Origin: Hydractinia symbiolongicarpus
Lineage: Eukaryota; Cnidaria; Hydrozoa; Anthoathecata; Hydractiniidae
Length of the DNA: 64,000 bases
Direction of reading: 5' to 3'
Assembly (NCBI RefSeq): GCF_029227915.1
Contig: NC_079879.1
Coordinates: 33,296,501-33,360,500, forward strand
Below the pieces are notes generated by a model. The model did no database searches. It was not told the DNA's origin and saw only the letters and a list, made by a program, of their open reading frames with translations. Position numbers and translations under genes: made by a program. This document shows, piece by piece, positions 12,811 through 25,052 of this stretch (the first letter of the stretch is position 1; each line of letters opens with the position of its first letter).

Positions 12811-13234
12811 GCATATTGGCAATTCTAGCGTTTTTCTGCTGACCATCATATATATAAAGAAATTGAGAATTTCAATACTCATGTCCACATAACACACATC
12901 TGTTTTTCGAGAGCTTTCGAGAGCTGAAAAAATATTTTCTAAGTATTTTATCATAAATGACTAGAAAAAAGTGGACAAGAATGACGTTTTATTATTCAAA
13001 AACAATGTAATTACATATTATTAGGTAAAAACTTTAATCACCTTTTTATGGATCATTGATAACCACACAGTGAATTCCCCCGCATATCTGACAAATGGTA
13101 TTCTGGTTTCTATTCTATTTTTAGGTTGCATGTCAATCCGTTTTACTCTAGACTTAAAATTTGTCTTGGATTGACACCTCACACCGTTCTTGATTGCTCT
13201 TGCTACTCAATAAAATAGCATTACCATCCCCCAG

Positions 13235-13436
13235 ACACAAGGCACATTATCATGCGCAAGCTATGCAATATGTCTCAAAGCATGTGCATGAAAATGTTTC
13301 TCGTGACGCCACTTCTCATTTGCTGCAGAACAGTCTTATGAAAAACATTGATTTAAATATTCGTACCTCCCGAAGCATGGATGTGGAGGGAGTGAAGAGT
13401 TTTTTCGAGGTTATCAGAGCTGCACTGTTAAATTAA
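13235..13436 (+). CDS. Candidate terminal exon of 66 residues; unrecognised
   Basis: An acceptor-like ccatcccccag precedes an open frame ending at a stop at 13434-13436. The composition is helix-friendly (AQAMQYVSKHVHENVSRD, then a C-terminal VKSFFEVIRAALLN). No domain is recognised and no upstream exon could be linked. Part of the sequence (gcatgaaaat...ctcgtg) recurs near 13977-13994, so a repeat origin is possible. Confidence 0.25.
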
Positions 13437-13689
13437 CTAACCAGATCTTGCTCTATGGCTTCTTTTTTGTTTTTATTTTTGTAATATACATCACTACTAT
13501 CCCATAACGCAGGCTTGGTTTATAAAAGTCGATTAAAATTGTCATTTCCTCATCAGCTTTTTCATTTAATCCGACATTTTTGCCTTTTCTCCTATCTTAT
13601 CTCTTCGTTTGATGTTCGAATTCTCAAGAAAAGCAATGTTTACAGTTTCTCACATTTTTATTGGTCAATTACACAAACCTCAAATGGCT

Positions 13690-14010
13690 TTGCAAAATAT
13701 TTGTTGCATGAAATGGGACATGAGGCAAAAATGTGACACAACAATAATTTTGTCCCACAACAATAACCCGGAACATGCTGCAACAAAATGTTAATCCAAT
13801 TTTGTACCCGGACCACAGGCACAAAATAGATTCAGATCTATTTTGTCCCCGAACTCGTGGAGCAAACTTTTCGCTCCATGCAACATTTTTTTTGCTCCAT
13901 TGCAGTAAAAAGTGGATATGGAACACGAGTAATTTTTGTCATGCGCGTGCAGTGAAACAATGTTGCATAGCGCGAGCATGAAAATACCCCTCGTGCCCCC
14001 TTAGCTTTAT
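13690..14010. repeat. Relatively GC-rich segment open in several frames; probable repeat relic
   Basis: Open frames of 61-85 codons overlap on both strands here, which argues against any one being a gene. The segment holds a 10 bp-arm hairpin (caaaatagat/atctattttg at 13822-13845) and recurring gcaaca, ttgctcca and gcgcga motifs. This looks like a decayed repeat rather than coding sequence. Confidence 0.35.
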
Positions 14011-14916
14011 ATTCAACAAAAATTTGAAACACATTTTACTCAAAGTAATTCTCAAGAAGGTATTTATATATACACTGAGACCATAGATTTTTAAATTGGA
14101 TAAAATCGCTTTTTTTTTACTTCGTTGTCGTTAAACTGCAAGAGGACCACCCAGAACACTTGTAATTTATCGCAAACAAATAAAGAAGCTGAGCCGAGGT
14201 TGGTCTTTTTTACACTTGTTAGCCCTAACTGAATGTTGTCATTTGTGAATAAAGCGCGCTGAATATATCAATTTAAGTACTTATGTTTTATCAAATAAAA
14301 ATAGTGGCATAAAATGTAAGTTCCTATTTCAATTAGACATATCACGCACCATAATAAAGATATGTCATAGATGGCCATCATATTTATGTTTTGTTTTTCT
14401 TACCTAAGCACTTACAAGTGTTTCATTCACGTACGAATCGACGCCATAATTTCATTTTGTTTTCTCTAAAATTTAAAATAATAACAGCTTGTCAGTTTAG
14501 CAGTTTTATCCTTGAAAAGTATAACCTCTGTTCATTTAAACTTATACAAATAGAGGAGATAGAGCTTGATCAATAGGACGCCATAATAAATTCTAATAAT
14601 ATTTAAAAAATCAAGAAGACCAAAGAGCATCAAGTGACCAGAATTCTGCAGCCAGTAGACTGCAAAAATATTCCCATTAGCGAACCATTCTCTCCATGAC
14701 TTTGAAGAGTATAATAAATCATGAAATTCGCGTCAGCAATAAATAATCACCTTTTAATATTGAGATGTTTGTTGTGTTTGCACCCCCCCTTTCTTCCTCC
14801 CTTCTTAGGGCGCTGTTTTCCTGGTCCCTCCAAAATTGTAGGGCTCCATGACATTAGGCACTTCAAAAAATTACATCGTGGGGGTACTAAGGGCTTCTTG
14901 TTTCACCTTTTAAACC

Positions 14917-15045
14917 CTATTCGTGCTGTTTTTTATAACTTTGTGTTTGCTCATTTATACTTTGTTACTTTAGTGACGTAGACTTATATTCAATTTTTTT
15001 GGGAACATATATCAAGGTGTTGCCATGAAAATTTCTTTTGAAATT
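14917..15045 (+). repeat. Dispersed repeat, copy A
   Basis: aaaccctattcgtgctg, an ataact...tgtgttt block, ttttttgggga/aac and aggtgttgcca follow one another here. They recur in the same order at 33835-34010. Confidence 0.5.
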
Positions 15046-15482
15046 CACAATATTTCTTGTTCATTACATCTGTGTGAATACATAGCATAGTTCTTGTTTT
15101 GTAAAGTCCCTATTTATATACACACAGACTTTCAAAAACAAATATTAGGAGACGTTTTCCTCTTTTAAATTCCTTTTACTTCCGTCGTAGAAAATTATTG
15201 GTATGCGACAGAAGCTATTATTGTTCTTTAGGTAGAGCGCTTAATAACTGTGTAAAAAAAAGTTTATGTAAAATATATTTTGCTATAAATTTATTTTTCT
15301 CTTTTCAAGATTATTATACAGTACTTATTATTTATTTTCTATTCATTTGAGCCAACGATTAAAATATTAAATTTACAATCAGCTGCGGAACTGGAAAAGT
15401 AAAGACTTCCAGACTAACCAATTACTTTGCTGAGACCAACCATTTTACCAAACGCTATGACCAACGCTTTCTATCTGCAAGC

Positions 15483-16379
15483 TTATTCCAGTCCGTCTAT
15501 GCAAAATAACTTTTTTTTTAGTACTCTTTTTACAGCTGGAATCGCGAACACGTAAATAATTGCATCGGAAGAAAATCCCGCATAGTACGAGATAAACACA
15601 TACGATTTCAAACTATGTGGTAAGTCTCTCTTTAGGACCAGTGAATAAAAGAATACTTGATCCGGAATAACGATTAGCGCGATAAACGTCACAATCACCA
15701 TCGTAACGACGATCATCCCTTTAAATCGTCTTTTTTTGACAACAACAGCTCTATGTGCTTGTGTCGGAAGGTCTATCGTGCTACAGCTTCCCATGACAGT
15801 AAGTTGACCGCCTGCTTCGTACACTTTTCTTTGTCTCACGGATAAAGATGTCCTCAGTTTGCGCAGGGCATAATAATAAGTGCAGCCGGCCGACATCAGA
15901 AAAATCAGCTCCGCAGTTGGATAGAAATATATGTAACACCTGCTGAAGAGCATCTCTTCGTCATGCTCAAGCAGTGCAATGTATAAGAAGGTCGCGATTA
16001 AAGCCAACACCCAGACAAGAAATAAAATCTTTTTCGTTTGTCTTGTAGGCAAGTAAAACATGTAACGAAAGTGAAGATAAACTTTTAAAAACCTGTCAAT
16101 TGTCAATAATATCATAGCTATTAAATATAGCATGGAAATTCCAAGATGTTCGAACACCAACAGGTAATACACAACAGAATGGTTCACTTTGCCAATTTGT
16201 AGAATGTGACGAATCAGTGATAGCACACATATGAGTAGTTCTGATAAACTTAAATTCGCCAGATGTATGCGTTGATTGGAATCATTGTTTACACTCTTGG
16301 TATGGTAAAGTGCATATAGAGCAAGAAGATGTAAAACAATTGGTATTGTTAGTGCGCTAGTTTCAATCTCAAGAAGCAT
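15483..16379 (-). CDS. Intronless class A (rhodopsin-like) GPCR
   Basis: A 298-residue single-exon protein with seven hydrophobic segments at about 8-26, 43-60, 70-94, 117-136, 150-170, 222-247 and 259-282. Class A hallmarks are present but altered. NLSLSELLICVLSLI (42-56) replaces NLAxxD of TM2. DRF (95-97, in LLTIDRFLKVY) replaces DRY at the TM3 end. SDAIIYVF (271-278) replaces NPxxY in TM7. A basic KKRRFK precedes TM6, and a basic tail follows TM7. The usual TM3 Cys for the extracellular disulfide is not seen, and the TM6 CWxP motif is absent. Cnidarian genomes hold large families of intronless class A receptors of this size. The ligand is unknown. It could couple to G proteins through the DRF and loop residues, but divergence leaves this open. 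The N-terminus is very short, so an upstream start cannot be excluded. Confidence 0.8.
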   Translation of the reverse strand: MLLEIETSALTIPIVLHLLALYALYHTKSVNNDSNQRIHLANLSLSELLICVLSLIRHILQIGKVNHSVVYYLLVFEHLGISMLYLIAMILLTIDRFLKVYLHFRYMFYLPTRQTKKILFLVWVLALIATFLYIALLEHDEEMLFSRCYIYFYPTAELIFLMSAGCTYYYALRKLRTSLSVRQRKVYEAGGQLTVMGSCSTIDLPTQAHRAVVVKKRRFKGMIVVTMVIVTFIALIVIPDQVFFYSLVLKRDLPHSLKSYVFISYYAGFSSDAIIYVFAIPAVKRVLKKKLFCIDGLE

Positions 16380-17942
16380 ACTTTACAACTATTTTACCAC
16401 TATTTCTATTTTGTTTTGATCCTGCCATGTATTTTTCAGATAACGTAACATAAAGCTCTTGTATATTTATTTCAATAAATTTTCCTTTTGATGTTTTTTC
16501 TAAAGAACCAGGGGGTGACAACAAACAAAGTCTTAGTCGCGGAGGAAAACTTTTTATGTGTGTTTATTTACGTATTTTTTGTAGCATCAAATATTAGTTT
16601 TCAGAAAAATTTTCCATTTAAAATGCACTTCCTCGTTGTGCTTGACAACTGCAAAAACGCAAGATGCATTATTCTTTGTTTTTCCTAATTTAAACCTGCG
16701 GTGAAGTGCTAAAATCAACTGTCTCAAACATTGAATTTTTTATAAAACATTGTTATTATGTGTATTTTCCCAATTCAACCGAACAAAAAGAAAAGCTTTT
16801 GAGTTTAGCATGGCAAGTTTCTTTTAATCCCTCTTTCGCAAATAATTTCTTGTTGATGTCACATTTATTCGTGTCTTAGTGACTGTTATAACACATTAGA
16901 TACCTTAAGCAAAGAGGACGAAGAGATAGAATAGAAGATGACAGTTTTAACAAGGGAATTACATGTTAAACCCCCATCTTTTTGATAAATTAAACGTGAA
17001 ACTAAGGTTAAACCCCCATCTTTTTGATAAATTAAACGTGAAACTAAGGTGCTTCATGTTGGCAAGGAAAATGTTCGAAGATTTGTTTATTTTACCTGAG
17101 ACACATATTCGTACTAATTTCGTTCAATATGTACAAGTTTAAATATCACCATAAATAACAAGGAAAATGTATTGAAATTAAAGGTTTTAATCCAAACCTT
17201 TCTACAATCAGTTCTGTTCCCTGACAAAAAATGTATTTTATCGCGTATAATAATTTTTATTCAAGAAGTTCGTACGTAATGTTTGTCCTAATCTTCTTGG
17301 TAAGGGTATTTCTTCGAGTTTATTTTAATTTTTTAGTTTGTTTTTTTAGTTTCTTTAGTTTGAAAGACAAACATATTCTTAAACGTATCACATGACTTAC
17401 ATAAGAAAGACTCTCTTAGCTGTCTGAGAAAAAAGCATATGGTTCTATTCGTAACATATCAATTTTTTTATATAAGTTTTCGCGCGTATTTATTTATTTA
17501 ATTTCTTTATTGTAAGGTCAGGCTTTAAGACGACAGTTCACTATGCATACGGTCGCTATTGTTACGACAACGAGTATTGTTACGACAACGACAAACACAA
17601 TCGACGAATCTTTTACTAAGTACCAGATATCAACCACCTTTACAATGCTTTCAAGTTAATCATCAAAGACACGTGACCTTATTTAATTTGGTTAAGTAAG
17701 ACCAGCAAAGATAAACTTGTCCGGGAACCAAAGTTCATTGACGTAAAAGTATGTCTTAAATTAATGCTTTTGTCCACGAAATGAAAATAAAACTGCATGA
17801 AAAGTTAACTGTATGTTTCGCAGTCCCACGGCTACTTTTAAAAAAATAACGTCATTTTATAAATGATTACGTATCAAATGAGGTGCATATATAAAAAAGT
17901 TTTTAATGTCACCTAATTTCAACGAAACGGAAGGGTTCATTC
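16380..17942. other. No gene seen; contains two short tandem duplications
   Basis: AT-rich spacer. Apart from the 42 bp duplication listed separately, there is a small direct repeat of ttgttacgacaacga near 17560-17594. Nothing else is supportable. Confidence 0.5.
16965..17048 (+). repeat. Exact 42 bp tandem duplication (two copies)
   Basis: Copies 16965-17006 and 17007-17048 are identical (gttaaacccccatctttttg...aaactaag), implying a recent duplication. Confidence 0.9.
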
Positions 17943-18146
17943 GTGATGGGTAAACACAAAGGCAAACATAAGGGTAAACAAAATAGAAGCAAAGGAAATG
18001 GACAAAATCATGTTACGGAAACTATTCCAAATAATCCTGCTGATGAAATCGTCTGTAATGACGATACGATTGCTGAAGAGTTGAAACCACTGGAAGAAAA
18101 GATAGCGACAGTTGCTGATGAAAATAAACCAATTCAAACGAAGTAG
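17943..18146 (+). CDS. Short lysine-rich ORF, possibly a first coding exon
   Basis: It encodes 67 residues, beginning with basic repeats (MMGKHKGKHKGKQNRSKGNG) and turning acidic (DDTIAEELKPLEEKIATVADE). This charge-split composition resembles disordered nucleic-acid- or ribosome-associated tails. No domain is recognised. A tatataaaaaag box lies about 55 nt upstream. A donor-like AA|gtaggt overlaps the stop codon region (18141 onward), so the frame may continue by splicing instead of ending. The downstream coiled-coil ORF at 23476 is on the same strand, but its phase does not join directly. Confidence 0.35.
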   Translation: MMGKHKGKHKGKQNRSKGNGQNHVTETIPNNPADEIVCNDDTIAEELKPLEEKIATVADENKPIQTK

Positions 18147-21093
18147 GTTCCATTAACAATTTCATAACATACTTTTTTATTCTTTTTACTTCAAATGACA
18201 CAAAAATACTCCATTTTAACCATATTTTAATTGGCAATGTGTTGTCTGTAGGTATTAAACAGTTTACCGTTGTGATATATCGTCTGAGCATTTTCATTAT
18301 TTTATGCAAGGGAGTAAACATATCGAAATTTTAGAAATAATTTCACACTGATTGGTGGCCGTATATATCAATTGTGACAAAAATACATGTTTAAAACATA
18401 TTAAAACTCTTGCCTGTATTGGTTAGAAAGAGATCAACAATGAACGGTATATGACCCTCAAATGACCATGAACTTGTTTGAAAATGAAATAATAAAGATA
18501 AATAAAATTATAAGAAAATGTTGTCTTGAGCACAAGATGAGAAGCAGAATAGAATAGAAAAACCTCGAAAAGTTGAGTGCCATTTAAAAAGCTTTAGTAT
18601 ATGTGTAGCTTTATGATAAGCTCTACACTGATAAATTTAGAAGAGTCAAATGAAACCTTAAATGCAATCATTTCACAAAGACTCAAAAAGGAGTCAAATT
18701 GAGACGCAAGAAGGAGTCAATCCGCAATGACTCCCTCTTGAGGTGCTCATTTGACTACTTTAGGGTTTCATTCTTCTTGACTCCTTGAAAGGAGTCATTA
18801 TTGTGTTCAATGATTGTTGTGCGTTCAATGATTGTTGTGTAGTGTGCTCACGTGATTCCTCAGAAGGTTTCATCGGGAATATCGCATTTAATGATTTCTG
18901 CTGTGTTTGACTTTTTTATAAGAAAATACACTCAGATACAATCACTTTGGGTGGAGGTTATAAAAATGCGACTTTTAATACTTGGGAAACTGGTTTACGA
19001 GACGTCTGTAATTCCTTCTCGAGTCCGATATGAAGAAAGGTATACATGCCTTGCAAATCAAAGATTTTTCAGGGTCAAATAAAGGAAAATTTAAGAAACA
19101 ATTTCTTACATTATGTTTTTTATTGAGATAGACCAGCTTTCCATAAGCCCTGCCTACAGCTGCTAAGCTAGGATTGTTTATCCACCTGTGCATAGCTTTA
19201 TAACCCAATATATCGATTAGACCTGTACATAGTTTTTACTCATGTTATTTTTATCAAAGATGGCTGACTCAAGCTGAAAAGCTTTACTTGTTTACTCTTT
19301 TTACATCCACTCATATCTGAATATAACATGGTGTCAGAATATTGAATTTGTTACACAAGAACCTTAACTCGCAATATTTCACAATACGCACAGTATTTTA
19401 ATAAGTATTAAGGTTAACCAAAACACTGCTTGATACAAATGTATGATTATTGACAAAGTGGTGGCAGAGGGAGTGTGACATAACATTTCACGCAACAAAT
19501 GTTCAACATGCTTTGTTGGTTACTCATGAAACAAACCTATATACCTATAACCTTGGAAAGAATATTTGGGAAAATGTTATAAGAAGTCTTTTGCATTAAA
19601 ATCTTGATGTTTAAATCTCTTTTTACTGTCCCTTTCCCGCTCCCTTAAAGTAAATGTTGCTTATACCTCTAAAGGCTAGAAAAAAAGTTTAGTTGCAATT
19701 AATATACCTGTCTACACGTTAAGATAAAATGTATAACTTTTTTAAAAAACTCTCTTTTCACAATAAATATCAAAGAAAAAACACGTATATCTTCCTTTGC
19801 AGTTATTGTTATAGAAGCAGCAGCTATAATGGTAGAAGAAGAAAAGCGGTTGTGATTAAAAACAGAAAATATGCTCAAATCTTTAGTTTAAACAATAGCT
19901 CATTAATTGATTTCCGCCGAACGCCACGCGAGGCGGAATCTTTAAAATCGCCTTGAGGGATACAGAGAGAGACAGTGCAGCCAGGCTGGAGGTTGTAATA
20001 TTTAGACTTTAGGCTAAAATATTTGCGCAGTCCCTGTCACTGTTATTACTTGAAAAGCCAATAGGAAAGCTTCGTTTTGTTTACAACTAATAAGAGTAAA
20101 GATTGTAAATAATCTGATTTTCACAATTTTCTAGTATTCTACATTCCTTGGTCAAAGCTTTGGACTATGACCAAAAGCACTTTGAATTCTGGTTGTGCGC
20201 ATCGCGTCCTTTGGGTTTAGGTTTGCCTTGCTGGTGGGAACTCCAGAGTAGTATATATTATAGCATACTGGGTATGAGGTAAGAATTATTGTATTTTGAT
20301 TAGCTAGCTGGTGTCTTATAGCTGATCTGCACATGCCTTTTGTCTAGTCACCAAGCTATCTAACTTTAGAATAGCTAAAGCTAGCTAGCTACCAGAAAAG
20401 CAAATTTTTAGTTGGGTTAATAGTCAGCCAACTGGACGTAGGTACCCCTTATATTATTTTTTACAAGGGTTCTAATTAACTATTTCGGTAACTTTAAGAT
20501 TTTTTAACGGAAAGCTTGGGCACTTTGTTGAACTTGCTTTGTAAACTCCCTAACCAACCAGCAGAAGCATTTACAAAATATTTTTTTAAGCTTCAATTAG
20601 ATAAAATTTTACTTGAATTTTGTAAAATCACTTTTCCACTGCTACAGTAAACCCTATTATATTGTAGCTAGCTAGACATGTTTCATTGTGACACAATGGT
20701 GTTTATATTTCCATACCCCAAAAAACACAAATAGACAGAGTAAAAAATCCAGGTGATAAGTCATAGACTATTATTTTTTAAACGTTATTTCCAAGATTAG
20801 CGCATTGCTCACTTATATATATACTTATTATCTTTTAATAGTTTTTTACATCTATATTATAACTGAGACATATATTTTATTCCGTAAGCTGAAAATCCAG
20901 ACCACATTATATACGTTTAGCCTTTATAATTTACAACATCGTTGATACTGCAATCGGCCGAGGCAAATGCCCAGGTGTTAACAAAAATTCTCGATTCACG
21001 TTGGCATGTATTCGCTGACGTGTTTATATTGCAGTTAGATGTGACTTGATTTACATATATAAGTTTTGTTCTCATTTTCTTATAAATTTCTCT
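18147..21093. other. No gene seen; small inverted-repeat elements
   Basis: AT-rich spacer. It includes the 18643-18796 inverted-repeat element and a short hairpin near 19911-19940 (ttccgcc/ggcggaa arms). No coding stretch could be supported. Confidence 0.5.
18643..18796. repeat. Small inverted-repeat (MITE-like) element
   Basis: agagtcaaatgaaacct at the left is echoed by the inverse of tttagggtttcattcttcttgact at the right. Several aggagtca/tgactcc motifs lie between them. Flanking duplications are not clear. Confidence 0.45.
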
Positions 21094-21269
21094 TTAAAGG
21101 TAACTGCAATTTGTGTATGGGAGCATACAATCACAAACAAAATATAAATTGCCCACATGAAACCGAGCTTTCCAACTTACATCAGGCAAAGAGTAGTTCA
21201 TGTTGGGAGTTTTTTGCGAACAAGAAATAAATGAAATTAGAAAGGCTGATGTTTGAACACCTTCATAGA
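21094..21269 (-). CDS. Candidate terminal exon of a third Trunk/PTTH-like cystine-knot ligand
   Basis: An acceptor (cttatatttag) opens 57 residues ending at a stop. The exon ends with a Trp followed 12 residues later by Cys-x-Cys (SWKARFHVGNLYFVCDC) and a short tail with one more Cys. This is the same C-terminal arrangement as the exons at 27964 and 34706, where the spacing is 10. A hydrophobic strand (TSAFLISF) sits where the ligand at 27964 has YVTFLI. The entry phase (1) differs from the other two (2), and no upstream exon with the other knot cysteines was found. It may be a paralog, a decayed copy, or coincidence. Confidence 0.3.
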
Positions 21270-21684
21270 CTAAATATAAGAACAAAATTATGAGTGTAAA
21301 ACGCTAATAAAGCATAAAAAGTAAAAAGTTATTATAAAACAACCTAACCCCATTAAAATTAGGCAGGTTTAAACTTGGAAGAAAATAGGTTTTTTCGTCG
21401 TCTGTCTGGTGATATTACACTGAAATTCTGTTTCACCGATGTTGTACACAATTTTAAAGAAGTATAATCAAATATTTTCACAATTAATAATCATTTTTGT
21501 ATTAGTCTTTCTTACATGTGTTGTGAACACTGTAAATAAAAACATGTATATATACTTTACCTGTCTCGTATATAAGTTTTCTGTCCTGATGGTTTTAAAA
21601 TTGGATGGAGGAATAAATGAGAGATAGATATGTTGTGTATGGACAAGTATCCAATTGTATTATTGTTTCTCATTTTTTTTTTAG

Positions 21685-21787
21685 ATTAGCCCTTATCAAA
21701 ACATCCACTGTCGGCATTTTCGAATTGAGCGAGAGAGTTAGAGTAACGCCTAAATACGGATACATTCAGAAGTTCAATGTTACGTAA
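21685..21787 (+). CDS. Weak terminal exon candidate
   Basis: A long pyrimidine tract ending in ttttttttttag precedes 33 open codons (KTSTVGIFELSERVRVTPKY in the middle) and then a stop. The strand pattern is beta-like but too short to assign. There is no linked upstream exon. Confidence 0.15.
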
Positions 21788-23475
21788 AAGAATTTGCATA
21801 TATAAAAAAATATCCACAATTTTCTAGATCAATTTCAAAGACATCAAGTTAAAGCTTTTATATTTTTAGAGAATACTATATGTAAAATATTTTATTTTTT
21901 TATTTATATGCACACATTCTTTTATTATAAGAACATGAAAATGGTAAAAAGCCCTTGAAATGTTTTTAACATTTTTGAAACGTAGCCTATAAATATTCTT
22001 GGGATGTTCTTAATGTGCAGGGCCTTTTAATGGGCAGGGCTTATTTAATTTCACCCATTAAAAGGGGCGCTTTATTGGCAGGGCGGTTAATTATGTAGAA
22101 GTGCTTATTCAGCAGGGGGCGGTTATTCTGTAATTTATGGTATTACCCTAATTTGATGATAAATGCTACAAAGTGTAGCGCTTGGATTTTTTATATATTT
22201 TTTATATTTTTATTAAAAGAATTTGTAGTCTTAACATGTTCTTAAATTTTGAGACTTTGTTCTTATATACTTTGTTTTGTCCCCAGAACAAAAGATATTT
22301 ACGCTGGGCTTCTTTGTTTTTAAACTTGTTAAACTTTGGTGCAGATAACGTGCATTGCGTTTTTGTTCTCTGAGAATCACACTATATGACATATTTTAAT
22401 TCCATACTTATTATTTCTGCTGATGGCGGAAATCTTCAAGCCATCGGGCTTCTTGTTATTCTATTAATTTCAATAGAAAAAACTTAGCAAAAGTTGAGTC
22501 AAAAGTTGTCAACTTTTAAAAAAACTTATGAAACTGAAAAAAGTACATCTTTCCTGTTTACCCAGTAAGTTTTTTTTTCTTACATTTAGACGGTCCGTTT
22601 AAACTTTACGTGCATTTTTAAGCTTTAAGATTCCTGGAGTACTTCTTTTAGTGTCAACTAAAACTATTTCATTTTTGACATTGACTTTTGGGGAAGGAAG
22701 TGCTTGAAATGAACTCTTCAAATATTTGTAGCTATGCTGGCTATTAGCAAGCTAGTTTTACTTTTCTGAACTGGTCAGAGTAATATAACGTTCCACTGAA
22801 TGTTATTAAACTGTACATTTAGTCTTAAGCTGGTTTTTCACTAGGTGGACTAAAAAAAGAACTGAGTGGCTATTGTTTTTAACAATGTCCGCTTATTTTT
22901 TCCGCTCCGCCTGTTGATTTCTATTGGGAGGAGTTTAAGTTAGTTAAACTTTTTCTTCTGCACGGAGCGGACCGCTTTTGGCGGAATTTTGACAGGAGGA
23001 GCAATGCCCGCTACGCTCCCCACGAAATAATCCACCTAAATTTACTAAATTTACTTTTGCAAACAGAAAAATAAAAGTATTTTCACGTCATTCTAAATCT
23101 AAGTTTTCGAATAATTTTAGCTAGCTAACACACCTAAAGATACCAAAAATCTACAATATTTCAACTTTTTTAGTCAGTACCAACACTCTCTTTGTAACTG
23201 TGTTTAAAATATGGAGATTTGCTTATCAGGGTTTAAACTCTATTTAATGCGTATTCTACGTGAAATAGAAAGGGAATAAGAAAAAACGAAATAAAGAACA
23301 CAACAAAATTAGATAACAAGACATGAATCTTAGAGATTACTTATCCAATATCTGTGAGTTGACAAATGATATGTCAAACTGGTATTTGTCTGGTTAATTT
23401 TCTTCCCTCAAGGTATAGATTGCAGTAAGTCGGAATTTCCCAAATAGTTAGCAAACTCTGTGTTTTATTTCCTAG
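21788..23475. other. No gene seen; repeat-like blocks
   Basis: It contains a relatively GC-rich block at 22020-22130 (repeated gggcagggc/ggggcg motifs) and another at 22905-23010 (cgctccgc, ggagcggaccg), both typical of decayed mobile elements. A short inverted pair, ctaggtgga (22842) and tccaccta (23030), may mark the ends of the second one. No coding evidence. Confidence 0.4.
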
Positions 23476-24396
23476 AAAGAAGAAGCAGACATTGCAATCG
23501 CTATGATGGAAGAGCAATTGCATTCAAATACAAAGTTAATTCAATCCTTAAACAAAGATATTGAAGCCCAAACTTCCATCATTGATAGCATAGAAAATGC
23601 TATTGTGTCCATGAAAATTCATGAAGAAAGATTAAAATCAGCTTTTAATGCCACATCAGAACAGAATACAATTCTTCAGAAGGAGCTTTCTAAAACAAAG
23701 CTAAAAAATGGTACGCTTGACGGAAAGTTACACAATATGAAAAAACAAAACCAGTGTTTAGGTGAAATTGTTCAAGAATGCAAAAAAAAAATTGAAACGG
23801 CTGAAACAGAAGACGAGCTGCTTAAATAAAAGCTTGTGAAGGCAAATGAAAAAGAAAGAGAACACGGAGATCAATGTATACGATTGGAAAATAAAATCAT
23901 ATTTCTGAAAGCCCAAAACACCAGACAGACCAAACGTATTTGTGATTTGCGTTTAGAAAGATTAAAAAGCGAAGAGCGTACTAAGAAAAATAACCAACAA
24001 CTACTTCTAATGAAGGAAAACGAGAAAGCGGCTTTCGAAGCAAACACAATCACGTTTGCAAAATTAATGACGGAACAAGCTGTGAAAATATCTCTTTCAC
24101 AGTTACAAGAAGAGCAGAAGATTTGTCAGAAAGAAAACCAAATTGCGAATTTATCTAAAGAGATCGATATTAAACAAAACGAAAACGAAGCAATTCGAAA
24201 GCAACATTTAGAGTTGGAAGAAAAATTTCATTCTGCTGATGCCTCTGTGAAAGAGTTAATTGAAGATCTTATTGGAAATGCTGAGGAAAAATCTTCTTCT
24301 TGTTTATACCAACCAAGAATCAAACGAGTAACAGTCACATTTTGTCTGCGTTGGATCCTGTACAAGATGAATAGAGAGTTCTCAGATCTTGCCTGA
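23476..24396 (+). CDS. Coiled-coil protein (or recent pseudogene) with one in-frame stop
   Basis: After a ttttatttcctag acceptor an uninterrupted reading frame runs AAA-GAA-GAA to a TAA at 23827-23829. It continues in the same frame for another 188 codons to a TGA at 24394. Both halves are the same kind of sequence: heptad-like, rich in Glu, Lys, Gln and Asn (for example KLIQSLNKDIEAQ before the stop and IANLSKEIDIKQNENEAI after it). The protein would be about 300 residues of near-continuous coiled coil. The last ~25 residues change character. A +1 shift there would give a short end (SHILSALDPVQDE), hinting at a frameshift as well. Readings: a decayed pseudogene, a real gene truncated at 23829, or an assembly error. 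No family is recognised, and upstream exons were not identified. Confidence 0.5.
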
Positions 24397-25052
24397 GAAC
24401 AAGACATTTTCAAAACCAATTTTTCTAATTTTTTTGTACGTATTTATTTATATTAATTTAATGATTCAAAAAATCCAGTGGTAACTTTAATATCTTTGAG
24501 CAAGCCCCATCTGGTATCAACGGGCCAGTAACTTTTTGGTTTTTTACTCAATGCAAATGATTGTGAGTTGCATGTTCTGTTGATAACTATAAAAGAAATC
24601 GATCCTTTCTGTTAGGTGCTAAGCACAAGAATAAGCTGGATATCTAGTTGAACGGTTATTTTGCTTGCACAGCTTTTTCAGCTTAAATGGGAGCTTTAAA
24701 TACCCTTTAATTTGATAGCTATACTAACAATAACTAATAACAGTTATCATGGGTAAAATATCATAGATGCAAAATGTTTCTCTACCTAACTAAGGTAAAT
24801 TAGATTGCACTATATGACTGCAATATAGAATAGTTTATGTTATCAGAACACATTAATCATTTCGTCGTTTTTTTCCGGTAATATTTCTCACCTCTAAAAC
24901 CAAAACAAACCCTGGCATAAAACAAATCACTCCTTAAAATTCAATCTATGCTGACTGGTTGTTGGCCAATAACTGTTTATCTAAATACATGTTCCTTTTA
25001 TATATCAGTAAACTTTATATTACGCCTTACGTTGTGCCTGAACGATGCTTCC

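Noticed and set aside
18022-18321. 99-codon minus-strand ORF
   Set aside because: It overlaps the plus-strand lysine-rich ORF and has no motif. Likely an antisense shadow.
21700-21790. Upstream exon for the third ligand (minus-strand VSVFRRYSNSLAQFENADSG)
   Set aside because: It faintly resembles the VFPRYI strand but lacks the key Cys and a GT donor. It also overlaps an equally weak plus-strand candidate.
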